NCBI GenBank assembly: GCA_019916065.1
Contig: CM034234.1
Coordinates: forward strand, 17,561,520 to 17,625,519
Source of the DNA: Vitellaria paradoxa
Lineage: Eukaryota > Streptophyta > Magnoliopsida > Ericales > Sapotaceae
Length of the DNA stretch: 64,000 nt
Direction of reading: 5' to 3'
The first letter of the stretch is position 1; each line of letters opens with the position of its first letter. The translations under genes were made by a program, and so were the position numbers. Shown here one piece after another: positions 54,701 to 64,000 of this stretch. The notes below the pieces were generated by a model. The model did no database searches. It saw only the letters and a list, made by a program, of their open reading frames with translations, and was not told the origin of the DNA.

Positions 54701-57700
54701 GCCTTCTGTGCTTTCTCTGGTGAAGTTGTCCTGCTCCGACGAGCCTATTTGTGGCCTTTGTTTGAGTTCTGAACCTGTTTCTCGAAGTTCTTCAGTTCCG
54801 CTGTCCTTCAGTTGTCAAATTTACTGTTCTTCTTAAATCCAGCAAGGTCATTCTGTTCTAATGGCCTCCTCAGATTCACCAGCTGAGCAGAAGCTTCTCA
54901 GTCCCATTTCCATGCCTCAGCAGCTGACTACCAGGAAATTGAATGGTACTAATTACATTCAATGGTCTAAGGCCATCAAGGTTGCAGTGACGGGGTATGG
55001 AAAACAGAAACACTTGACTGAGTCTGCTCCACCAGAGACTGATTCTAAGCATGATGCTTGGATCCAAAGGGATGCTCATCTTGTTAGTTTACTATGGAAT
55101 TCAATGGAACCCAACATCGCCGACATGTGTACACACCTTGACACCTGTAAGGATATTTGGGAATATGTTCGCCTACTGTTTTCTAGTGATCTTACTCGTA
55201 TGTATGATCTATCCCAAGAATTCTTTCAACTTCAACAATCCGGCAGACCAGTCACTGAATACTTTGCCTCCTTGAAGCGTGTTCATGAGGAGTTAAATTC
55301 TCTCCAGCCTTTATCAACTGATGTCAATGTGATGCAAAAACAAAGGGAACAGATGGTTGTACTTCGTTTCCTTGCTGGGCTAGATCCTGAGTTTGAACCT
55401 GTTAAGGCTCAAATTCTTAGTGGAGCTTCACTTCCCTCATTCGCTGAAACCTACTCTCGAGTCATGAGAGCTGCATCTATGGATTAATCCAATACTGTTG
55501 ATGCCACACGAACTGCCCTAGCCAGTCAGATAACTACTGAAAGTAAGAACTCCAGTCACATGATCTCATCTCAAAATTAGGATCAAGGGACTCGTGGTGG
55601 TTGTGGTCGTGGTCGTGGACGTGGAGGTCGTGGTGTAAGACCAAAATGTTCTAACTGTGGTCGTATTGGTCATGCTAAGGAAACTTGCTGGAATCTTCAT
55701 GGCAAGCCAGCTCATATGGTTCATACAGTTTCCTCTGATCCTTCTACAGATAAGCCCAGTACGAGTGAATCACCAACGGTGACTCTTTCAGGAGAAGAGT
55801 ATGCTAGATTCCTTCAGTTTCAGACAGCTCACCAGGCCTCTCTTCCCATAGCTTCACTAGCCCACCAAGGTAATTCTACCACTTGTGTGCCTTGGGTCAT
55901 TGATTCTGGTGCTTCAGATCATATGTCTAGTTCTTCGTCATTATTCTCTAATATTCAGTGTTCTACCATTCCTAGTGTTACTACAGCTAATGGGTCATCT
56001 AATCCAGTTAAGGGTATCGGTAAAGTTTATACATCTTTACCATTATCCTCTGTTTTATATGTTCCTTCCTTGTCTTTCAATCTCCTGTCTGTTAGTAAAC
56101 TCACCAAACAACTGAATTGTTCAATGACTTTCTTTCCTAACTCTGTGGTTATTCAGGATTTAAAGACGAGGAAGAAGATTGGAGAAGGGCATGAAGCTCA
56201 GGGACTCTATTATCTGGCTGATTCGTCTTCACCTCCATCTACCTCTTGTTCTGCTGTTGCTGCTCCCATTGAAGTTCACTGTCGTCTTGGTCATCCGTCC
56301 TTTGATAAGTTAAAGTCGATGGTTCCCAGTTTGAGTCAAGTTCAGTCTTTAAATTGTGAGTCTTGTCAGTTAGGAAAGCATCACCGTGTTTCCTTTAGTC
56401 TTAGAGTCAATAATCGTTCGTCTACTCTTTTTGATTTGGTCAATTCTGATGTATGGGGCCCAAGTCGTGTTGTTTCAAAATTGAGCTTTAAGTATTTTGT
56501 TACTTTTATTGATGACTTCTCCCGTCTTACATGGATTTATCTAATGAAAGATCGTTCTGAGTTGTTATCCATTTTTCAATCTTTTTGTGCTGAAATTAAA
56601 ACTCAATTTGGTGTGACTATCAAAGTTCTGCGCAGTGATAATGCCAAAGAATATTTTTCAAAACCTTTTACTGACTTTATGTCCTCATTTGGCATGATTC
56701 ATCAGTCTTCTTGTTCTCGTACTCCACAACAAAATGGAGTTGCTGAACGTAAGAACTTGCATCTTATTGAGACTGCTCGTTGCCTTATGTTTCACATGAA
56801 AGTTCCAAAGGTTTTTTGGGGGGATGCTATTCTTACTGCATGCTATTTAATTAATAGAATGCCTTCATCTGTTCTGCAAGGTCGCTCTCCTTATTCTGTG
56901 ATGTTTCCTAACACACCTTTGTTTTCTCTTCCTCCACGAATCTTTGGATGTGTTGCTTTTGTTCATCAGCTTGATAGTAGTGTTGACAAGCTTGATCCTC
57001 GTGCTATTTAGTGTGTCTTTTTGGGGTACTCTCGGTTACAGAAAGGATATCGATGTTACAATCCATCACTTCATCGATATTTTGTATGTGCTGATGTTTC
57101 ATTCTTTGAGAATACTTCTTTCTTCTCTGATAATTCTTCTTTAATTGATTTGAATGAGAGTCTTCCTTTGCCTATTATTTCTCCTCTTCGTCTTTCACGT
57201 CTTGATTTGCAGGTTTATACCCGACGGTAGCCAGCTACCGAGTCCTCTACTGCTTCAGGCACTCCATCTTTTCTACCTCCGTCTTCAGATCCTGTTCCTG
57301 AGTCAAATCTTAGTAACCTTGATCTTCCTGTTGCTCTTCGAAAAGGTAAACGCACTTGCACTACTCACCCTATTTCTAATTTTGTATCTTATACAGCTTT
57401 GTCTCCCACTTATTTTGCTTTTGTTACCTCATTGTCTTCTTTATCCATTCCTAACTCTGTATCTGAAGCACTTTCTCATTCTGGGTGGCGTAATGTCATG
57501 GAAGAAGAGATGTTAGCTCTTCGAGCCAATGCTACATGGGAACTGGTCACTCTTCCTCCTGACAAGTCAACCGTTGGATGTCGATGGGTGTACAATGTCA
57601 AAGTTCATCCTGATGGTTCTATTGATCGGTTGAAAGCACGACTTGTTGCTAAAGGATACACTCAAGTATATGGGCTGGATTTTTCGGAAACTTTTTCTCC

Positions 57701-60700
57701 TGTGGCCAAGATTTCATCCGTGCGCCTCCTTATCTCTCTTGCAGCTATTTTTCACTGGTCTCTTCATCAGTTTGATGTTAAAAATGCGTTTCTCCGTGGC
57801 GATCTCACCGAAGAAGTGTATATGGAGCAGCCTCCTGGATTTGTTGCTCAGGGGGAGTCTGGACTAGTGTGCAAGTTAAAGAAGTCACTATATGGCTTGA
57901 AGCAATCTTCTCGTGCATGGTTTGGTCGATTTAGTGATGTGGTGATAGAATTTGGGTTGATACGTTGTGGTGTTGACCATTCTGTCTTCTACCGCCACTC
58001 TGATCAGGGAAAGATATGGCTATTGGTTTATGTGGACGATATTGTAATCACAGGAGATGACACACAAGGAATTAATGATCTGAAGATATTCCTTCAAGCC
58101 AAGTTCAACACTAAGGATTTGGGTTCACTGAAATACTTCTTGGGCATTGAGATTGCATGGTCACATGAGGGTATTGCTCTTTCTCAAAGAAAATATGTCC
58201 TTGACCTGCTAGCTGAGACAGGAATGTTAGGATCCAAACCTATTGATACTCCAATGGATCCTAATGTACAGCTTCTTGCAGATAAGGGAGAATTACTAGA
58301 TGATCCTGGTCGATATCGCAAATTAGTTGGGAAGCTCAATTACTTGACAGTCACACGACCAGATATCTCCTTTGCCACAAGTGTAGTCAGCCAATTTCTT
58401 GATGTACCTCGCTCTAGTCACTGGGATGCAGTGGTTCGTATTCTGAGATATCTAAAAGGTGCACCAGGACAGGGTTTATTGTATCGAGATAATGGTCACA
58501 CTGTTGTCCAAGGATATACAGATGCTGATTGGGCCGGTTCTCCATTAGATAGAAGGTCCACTACTGGATATTGTATCTTTGTGGGAGGAAATCTAGTATC
58601 CTGGAAGAGTAAGAAGCAAACTATGGTGGCAAGATCGAGTGCAGAGTCAGAGTATAGGGCTATGGCCTATACATCTTGTGAATTAATTTGGATGAGTCAT
58701 ATGTTAGATGAATTGGTTAGATGAATTGGGAGTTTCTGGATCACAGCTAATGGAATTGTTTTGTGATAATCAAGCTGCTGTTCATATAGCTTCTAATTCG
58801 GTGTTTCATGAAAGAACCAAACACATTGAGGTTGATTGTCACTTCATTAGGGAGAAAATTCTTCAGAATGTTATCAAGACTAGTCATGTAAAGTCTGAAG
58901 ATCAATTGGCTGATTTGTTTACTAAAGCTCTAGGGGAGCTAGGGTGAGATATCTTTGTAACAAGCTTGGAACATATGATATATATGCTCCAGCTTGAGAG
59001 GGAGTGTTGATGTACATTAATAGAAGCATTAATTCAGTTAATGTATCTAGTCTATATTCATCCAATGTATCTAGTCCTAGGTAATGTAACGAGTCACCAA
59101 TGTAAATGTTAGCTATGTATATAAAGACACACAAGAACCCAGTTGGGTGTGTGTGGAATTCAGTCCATTTCAGTAGTTTTGACACATATAAATAGACACC
59201 TAGACATCCCTTATCGGTGTCAAGCCTTCTATTTACTCTTGTTTTCTTGACATGGTATAGGTTTGATATCCTAAAAATCTCATTTGTTTCTTTTTGTGGC
59301 TTCTTATCTCTGTATCAAGAATCAAATGGCATATTGTCATCTAAGTGGTCAACTCTGATGGCCTATTCGACCTTCACCATCATCAATATCACCTTCATTG
59401 ATATCATCTTTGACCACCACCATTTGACCTAGTCGCGCTTATCATCATCTCAATTGTGAACTTCTGTGGCTTATTTGACCTTCATCGTCATCAATATCAT
59501 CTTTGACCACCACCACTTGACCAAGTCAAGACTAGTTAACATTTATCGATGATCTTCGTTGTTGGCAAACCCTCAAAAACTCCTTCACTCTCGGACCACT
59601 AGTGAACTCAAATCTTGCCGATGACCAGCTCCTACAATCACCCTTTGTCGAAACCCTAGCCAGGCGCCCACATGCACCAATCAGTCCCTCTGCTAGTAAG
59701 ATCTACTTGTCTAAATTTATTTCATGCATATGACACGTGGGTGAGAATCCTCTAACCTTTGACATCCTGAAAGGATCGCCTAGCTCCCGCGACCACTCTA
59801 GTGACCTTTTTGAAGTGATCCAAGTTTCGGCAACCCTCTGGGACACTTCGAGTTTAGTTTTTCACCTTTGTTCCATCACAATTGATACCTAAGTCTAGTA
59901 TTACCTCTAGTGCCCCTCTTATGGAATCCAAGTTAGTTGCTTCCACTAATTGACCTAATCGTTTAACCACAAGAAAGTTAAATAGGAAGAATTATTTAAA
60001 GTGGTCTGAAGGAGTCAAGATTGCTCTGATCGAACTCGACAAGTAGAAACATCTGTGCAGATGTCACCTTTTTTTGAGCCCACTCATTTTATCCGCCCTA
60101 GTTGAAGCTTTTCCTTTCCTAGTCCTTCCATCCTCAAGCCTTCAACATTGTCCTAATTTGTAGGTTTATACTAGATGACAAGTAGTTGTGCCTTCTGCTG
60201 TTTCAGATGCTTCACCACTCCCTCTTGTGTCTTCAACACACTAGTGATTTCGACCTACGCATTGCAGTGTGGAAAAGTAAATATACATGTGACTCCTATC
60301 CTATTCCTAAGTTCGTTTTTTTATCATGCCTTGTCTCTCTTCTATCATGTCTTTGTTTCTACCTCTAACTTTGTGCATGAAGTTTTGTCACATTCTGGAT
60401 GGCGTACTACAATGAAGGATGAAATGTTTGCTCTTCGCGCCAACAATACTTGGGACTTTGTTCATCTTTATTTTGGAAAGTTAGCTGTAAGTTGTTATAG
60501 AGTTTATATAATTTAAGTGCACCCTAATAGTTTCCTTGATTGATTGAAAGCTCATCTGATTGCTTAGAGCTATACGTGGGTGTATGAATTAGATTTCTAA
60601 GACATGATTGGTAATATCACCTTGCCTTCTGATCTCTTTAGCTGCCATCAATCATTGATCCCTTGATCGACTTGATTTGAAGAATGCTTTTTTGCTTGGT

Positions 60701-63307
60701 GATTTGGAGGAAAAAGTTTGTATGGAGCAACTTCCTGAGTTTGTCACTTAGGGGAGCCTGGGTTGGTGTGCAATGTTAGAAATCTTTGTATGATTTAAAA
60801 CAGTCTTTTGAGGCATGGTTTGAAAGATTCAGCACAGTGACTATTGAACTTGGACTGACTTGATGTGGTGTGGACTGCTTTATGTTCTGCCATCACTATA
60901 TCATGGAAGGATATGACTCCTTGTGTACATAGACGACATTGTCATTGTAGGAGATAATACACAAGTCATCTTTGATTTGAAGTCATTCCTCTAGATAAAG
61001 TTCAGCACTAAGGACTTGGGGCCATTGAAGTATTTTTTGGGTATTAAGGTAGCTTGATCACAAAAGGGGATTTTTCTCTCATAGAAGAAGTATGTTTTAG
61101 ACTTGTTGTTTGAAATAGGTATGTTGGGCTCTAAACCTATAGACACTCCAATGGACCCCAATACGAAACTAGTTACAGATAAGGGTGACTTATTGGAGAA
61201 TCCTAGTTAATATAGAAAATTGGTTTGGAAGATAAACTACTTGATAGCGATGATGATATTTCGTTCCCTATGAGTATGATTAGTTGGTTTTAGGAGTTAT
61301 TGATTACTAATCATTGGGATGTAGTTATCTGAATCATTAGATATTTGAAGGGAGTACTTGGAAAGAGCTTGTTATATTAACAAAATGGGCATATTTCAAT
61401 ATAGGGATTTGCACATGCATATTGGGTAAGGTCACCATCAAACAAACACTTTACTACAAGCTATTGCATTTTCATTGAAGGTACTCTGGTGTCATGGAAA
61501 GGTAAGAAACAGACAATGGTAGCAAGATCGAGTGTAGAGTTAGGTTATACAGTAACAACTCACACCTCATGTGAGTTAATTTGGATACAAAATATGATGA
61601 AAGAAATAGAAGTTCAAAACTCACAACCTATGCAGTTGTTATGTGATAATCATGTTGCAGTTCATATTGTCTCCGATCCAATATTCTATGAAAAGACTAA
61701 GTACAATGAGGTGGATTGTCACTTTGTTAGAGAGAAAATCCTACAGAATACCATCAAGATTGGTCATTTTAAGTCTGAAAACCAGCTTGTTGATTTGTTC
61801 ACTAAAGTCCTTAGAGGATCTCGAGTTAGGTATATTTGTATAAAGTTTGGACCATATAATATATATGCTCCAGCTTGAGAGGAAGTGTTGCAATATTGTA
61901 AATATAGGACATATGTTTGATTTATCTTTTCCTAGTATAGGAGATATGATTAGAAGATTTGATCTGATTAGGTAGATTATGATTGTAATTAAATTTTTTC
62001 CTTGTGTGTATAGGGCTCATGTATATAAATATACACTTAGACAACAAGCCTTCCATTCACTCTTGTTTTCGTGACAATTATTATTTTCATTTTCAGAAAG
62101 ATTCATGTATAGGTTCCTTGTTATGCTTGCTTGGTTTTATTTTCTCTTCTGAATCTGTATATCATGTCTTCTGTAATGCAATTCCCCATTTGTTTTTCTC
62201 CCCTGAGGTTCTGGTCACCAGGATTTGGGGTGCTAGCATCGTCTTTTTGGAAAGTCTCCCTTTTTTCAATCCTTGGTTCATTTAAACACTTTTAAGAATT
62301 TTTATGATTTGATGTTTCGTTTGACTTGTGGATTCTTTCATTATTCTATACATCTTATATTTCTCCTTTCTCTGCTTTTTTCTGATCTTTATGGTGGTAA
62401 ATTGCTACTCTTTGGTGCATTGTTTTTGATTGGGGGCCTATCTTAATTGTGCTTTTACATGTTTTCTTGTTAGCTATTTTGCTACCTTTAAACATTTTGT
62501 TGCTTTTGTATGTTGTATCCTTAAGATATATGTATACGCCCTCTTTCTCACATCGTGATGAATTTGTATCTGTCCTTGGGTTCTAAATCTTCTCTTTTCC
62601 TCTCTAAGGGGGTCAAAAATTATTTTACTTATTTTTTTTTCTTCTTTGCAGTAATTCACTGTTTGGTGCATTTATTGTGGGATTGACTAAGGAAACTTGG
62701 ATCTCTGTGGCTCATTTCCTTCTTAGTGGCTTCTGTGTGTGTTTTTGCTCAACGGTCATGATACATATTGACTTGCTAGAAGTAATATTATTTTTTCCTT
62801 TTGCAGGGATTATTAAGAAAACAAGAACTGTGATGGAATGCTTGCATCGCTTTTGCAGGGAGTGCATTGACAAGTCAATGCGGTTGGGGTATGTGACACA
62901 ACTATTACAACACCATCATTATTTGATTTAGGAAATAATTGGATATCTTGGCTTAGGCTAATACAGTGAGTGAGTGCTTGATAATTTAAAAATCTACAAG
63001 AATTGTATTCAGTTACTCAGGTTGACACTTGACCTTTGGTTATAGGAACAATGAGTGTCCTGCTTGCCGCACACATTGCGCTAGTCGACGTTCTTTGAGA
63101 GATGACCCACGATTTGATGCCCTCATTGAGATTTTATATGAAGATATTGAAAAATATGAGGAGGAGGTAGAAGTAAATTAACGCTGTGGCTTGAGTAATT
63201 TTCTGTTCACACACCACATAGTGTAATGAGAGTTGATACCTTGTTTGCTGAATATCTGGTTTCAGGAACTGGCTTTTCATGAAGAGGAGAAGACTCGGAA
63301 TAAGCAG
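48707..63307 (+). CDS. RING1: RING1-like Polycomb (PRC1) E3 ubiquitin ligase, 5' part
   Basis: A nuclear PRC1 subunit that in this family monoubiquitinates H2A. The exons are 48707-48920, 49038-49083, 51078-51136, 62807-62888, 63046-63166 and 63266-63307. All are GT-AG and in phase, giving 188 codons here. The N-terminus is basic, then a long Glu-rich run (about residues 35-65). The C3HC4 RING reads VQCPICLGIIKKTRTVMECL, HRFCRECIDKSMRLG, NNECPACRTHCASRRSLRDD. It is followed by a KYEEEELAFHEEEKTRNKQ coiled segment typical of plant RING1A/B. The C-terminal RAWUL domain lies beyond the right edge. Intron 3 (51137-62806, 11.7 kb) splits the RING between CPICL and IIKK and is packed with Copia elements. 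The A-versus-B paralogue is not assigned. Confidence 0.95.
49084..51077 (+). other. RING1 intron 2 (2.0 kb), nothing further
   Basis: Donor GA|GTATTT, acceptor TTTGCAG|A. The sequence is intron-like and T-rich. The ORFs at 49132, 49802, 50474 and 50690 lack domains and homology cues. Confidence 0.75.
51440..51860. repeat. Imperfect inverted repeat, possible MITE remnant
   Basis: ATGGAACGTGGTACGTTTGT and ATTCTAAAATCTGGTACGAT near 51478-51517 pair imperfectly with GTACCACATTCTAGAATGTG and AGTACCAAAACGTGGTTCGC near 51809-51850. The loop of about 300 bp is AT-rich. No clear target duplication is visible. Confidence 0.45.
52521..52772 (+). mobile_element. Solo LTR of a Copia-type element
   Basis: 252 bp, starting TGTTAGAATAAAAGAAG and ending AAATGTAACA, with a perfect 5-bp duplication AAAGC (52516-52520 and 52773-52777). 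It has a TATA-like TCTTATATAAGAGG and internal TAATCCTAATTATGATA repeats. No internal element sequence is present, so it is best explained by LTR-LTR recombination. Confidence 0.82.
52980..53636 (-). mobile_element. Internally deleted Copia element (minus orientation)
   Basis: LTRs are at 52980-53109 and 53505-53636. They start TGTTAGATATGAATTG and end CATTAACA. The target duplication is CAATG (52975-52979 and 53637-53641). The 395-bp interior on the minus strand encodes only the end of RNase H (SSVELEYKAVACTSCELIWI then MELLCDNQATMRIASNPMF) and a polypurine tract AAGGGGGAGTG next to the LTR. Gag, protease, integrase and RT are gone. A 21-bp duplication of the CTACTGTCATGTTAGATATGA type lies at the internal edge of the second LTR. 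Confidence 0.9.
53242..53504 (-). pseudogene. Copia RNase H C-terminal remnant
   Basis: The minus-strand reading shows the RNase H tail motifs ELEYKAVACTSCELIWIQHM, LCDNQATMRIASN and FMREPNTLKL, as in the homologous tails at 58638 and 61530. It is frameshifted or altered near the end. Confidence 0.75.
54244..54423 (+). repeat. 5' LTR of the young Copia
   Basis: 180 bp, nearly identical to 59005-59184. It contains TATATAAAGACACACAAG, a TATA-like box, and is followed at once by the primer-binding site. Confidence 0.95.
54861..58947 (+). pseudogene. Copia gag-pol polyprotein, interrupted
   Basis: One frame runs from 54861 to 58724 with four in-frame stops: TAA 55485, TAG 55578, TAG 57009 and TAG 57228. 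Gag (54861-55484) has LNGTNYIQWSKAIKVAV. The zinc knuckle CSNCGRIGHAKETC lies near 55648. Protease VIDSGASDHM lies near 55900. Integrase has HCRLGHPSFDKLK, DVWGP, LRSDNAKEYF and QQNGVAERKN. RT has KARLVAKGYTQVYGLDFSET, QFDVKNAFLRGDL and YVDDIVITGDD. RNase H has DADWAGSPLDRRSTTGYCIF and SSAESEYRAMAYTSCELIWM. A 13-bp tandem duplication (TTAGATGAATTGG) near 58703-58728 shifts the frame, and the tail (CDNQAAVHIASN) resumes in the frame of 58708-58947. It is not translatable as one protein. Confidence 0.93.
59005..59184 (+). repeat. 3' LTR of the young Copia
   Basis: 180 bp, preceded by the polypurine tract and followed by the target duplication CATAT. Confidence 0.95.
59253..59960 (+). other. Leader of the old Copia with an internal duplication
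   Basis: It begins with TGGTATAGG, a degraded primer-binding site. Two copies of a GGC-TATT-GACCTTCA...CATCATCAATATCA...TTTGACCACCACCA segment lie at about 59358-59430 and 59468-59525. No gene is seen. Confidence 0.55.
59960..61885 (+). pseudogene. Old Copia gag/RT/RNase H remnants
   Basis: A Gag start motif (RKLNRKNYLKWSEGVKIALI) lies near 59970-60030. RT relics follow from about 60380 (EVLSHSGWRTTMKDEMFALR) through 60950 (an IDDIVIVGDNTQ-like box), and then an RNase H relic, open at 61489-61878 (KKQTMVARSSVELGYTV, LLCDNHVAVHIVSD, DCHFVREKILQNTIKIGHFK). Zinc knuckle, protease and integrase are missing. Many stops and frameshifts are present. Confidence 0.8.
62077..62806 (+). other. End of RING1 intron 3, ordinary intron sequence
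   Basis: T-rich intron sequence ending TTTTTTCCTTTTGCAG|GG. The ORFs at 62004 and 62474 lack domains. Confidence 0.7.
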
Positions 63308-64000
63308 GTAAGGTGTGAGGATGAGTGCTTCACATTTGCAGATATTTTTCTCTCTTTCTTTCTTGCTGTACTTTTGTTCCTTTGGGCTTTTGCAGGTCCA
63401 TTGCTAATGTTTTAGGATGGTAGGAATTACTTACATTTGGGATGATTCCTTCATTGTAGATGCCTAATTACTGGGGCTTGAAAAAATATGGTCTTTCCGT
63501 ATGTCATTCATGTTGACCTTGACTATGAACAAAGACTTCTTAGTTGCTAATTTCACGCTGAAAAATTCCATTTTGTCATGCTAAAAGGGAGTAATGAGGT
63601 TGCTTCATCCACAGCATATTATGCATTAGATCTCTAGTCACTAGTTGAATATCTCTCTGATCAGTTCCTTGATGGAAAGGCCAGCAGCTACCTATCCTGT
63701 GGAACATAGTAGTCAATGTTTCATTTTCATGCTGCAGGATATCAATAGATAAAGTTGTTAGAAATTTTGCTAGTGTTTTTCTCTCTCTTTCTCCCTCCAT
63801 CTAAACTGTGATCCTTTATTTTAAGCTAATTGTCGAAAGTCACCATTACAGTTATCAATTTTCTGTGGGAATTCTGTTAACTTGATTCTGGAGACTTGTC
63901 TAATTTACTTTTTATTTAGTATTAAGCAATAAATTGATTTTTATTTTTATTTTTAATTTCGTGCATGAAATTCTGTTGCGTTAGGGTGCATTAGCAATTT
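63308..64000 (+). other. RING1 intron 6, runs off the window
   Basis: It begins GTAAGGTG after exon 6. No further exon with recognisable RING1 sequence could be phased before the right edge. Confidence 0.65.

Larger units (their letters stand above)
54244..59184 (+). mobile_element. Young full-length Ty1/copia retrotransposon
   Basis: 180-bp LTRs at 54244-54423 and 59005-59184 begin TGTTGATGTACATT and end TTTTGACA. They differ at two sites only (G/A and A/C), about 1.1%. The target duplication is CATAT (54239-54243 and 59185-59189). The primer-binding site TGGTATCAGAGCC abuts the 5' LTR (54424-54436). A polypurine tract (TTGAGAGGGAG) lies directly before the 3' LTR. The domain order gag, PR, INT, RT, RNase H is Ty1/copia. 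It sits inside the 5' LTR of an older Copia, in the same orientation as the host RING1-like gene. Confidence 0.96.
54110..62076 (+). mobile_element. Old, internally deleted Copia element, interrupted by a younger Copia
   Basis: The 5' LTR is in two pieces: about 54110-54243, then 59190-59252. The 3' LTR is 61886-62076. Matching blocks are GACTTATCTTTTCCTAATAC / GATTTATCTTTTCCTAGTAT, CTATGATTGTGAT / TTATGATTGTAAT, and CTTGTTTTC-TGACA at the end. Polypurine TTGAGAGGAAG precedes the 3' LTR. The interior (59253-61885) keeps a Gag start motif and then jumps to RT and RNase H. The outer duplication is uncertain (possible CAATTA near 54099-54104 and 62074-62079). LTR divergence is high, so the insertion is old. 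Confidence 0.82.

Noticed and set aside
63395..63415. Possible next RING1 exon reading SIANVL after TTTTGCAG
   Set aside because: It looks like the family's Q-ASIA motif, but the phase-0 frame required after exon 6 hits a stop at once (GTC CAT TGC TAA) and no donor is available.

Overview
The window is nuclear DNA of a flowering plant, most likely a eudicot. It has GT-AG introns in very AT-rich non-coding DNA, plant-type proteins, a miR156-type target site, and many LTR retrotransposons and MITE-like elements. No rRNA, tRNA, CRISPR or bacterial-type operon was seen. The species cannot be named from the sequence alone.

Four host genes are supported. (1) Minus strand, 48-1809 plus a leader exon near 4378-4500: a complete 381-residue mitochondrial ADP/ATP carrier with three coding exons and a 2.5 kb leader intron. 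(2) Minus strand, 8171-24901: a BUB1/MAD3-family spindle-checkpoint kinase. Fourteen exons at the two ends could be phased; the middle exons are unresolved. (3) Plus strand, 34439-38357: a 207-residue SBP-box (SPL3/4/5-like) transcription factor with a miR156-type site in its 3' UTR at 38420-38439. (4) Plus strand, from 48707 past the right edge: a RING1-like Polycomb (PRC1) E3 ligase gene. Its RING finger is split by an 11.7 kb intron.

The genes are expanded mostly by transposons in introns. The kinase gene holds a decayed Ty3/gypsy element with a chromodomain relic (10353-16442, TSD GCATG) in one intron. Further upstream it holds a gag-only non-autonomous element (18450-21678, TSD GAGGG) whose LTRs, leader, polypurine region and Gag resemble those of the first. 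The RING1 intron holds a solo LTR (52521-52772, TSD AAAGC), an internally deleted Copia (52980-53636, TSD CAATG), and an old Copia whose 5' LTR is split by a young Copia (54244-59184, TSD CATAT). The young Copia's 180-bp LTRs differ at only two positions.

The intergenic DNA is dominated by 0.15-1.3 kb AT-rich inverted-repeat elements. Their ends resemble GGGCC-GTTTGGTAAC and their 3-bp duplications are mostly TAA, as in PIF/Harbinger (Tourist) MITEs. There is also a 3.3-copy tandem repeat of about 200 bp containing perfect 20-22 bp palindromes (5139-5797) and a dispersed repeat family of about 0.5 kb (36895-42720). The four genes have unrelated functions (mitochondrial transport, spindle checkpoint, developmental transcription, chromatin silencing) and there is no sign of a cluster. 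The least familiar content is the gag-only element with two extra unrecognised ORFs.
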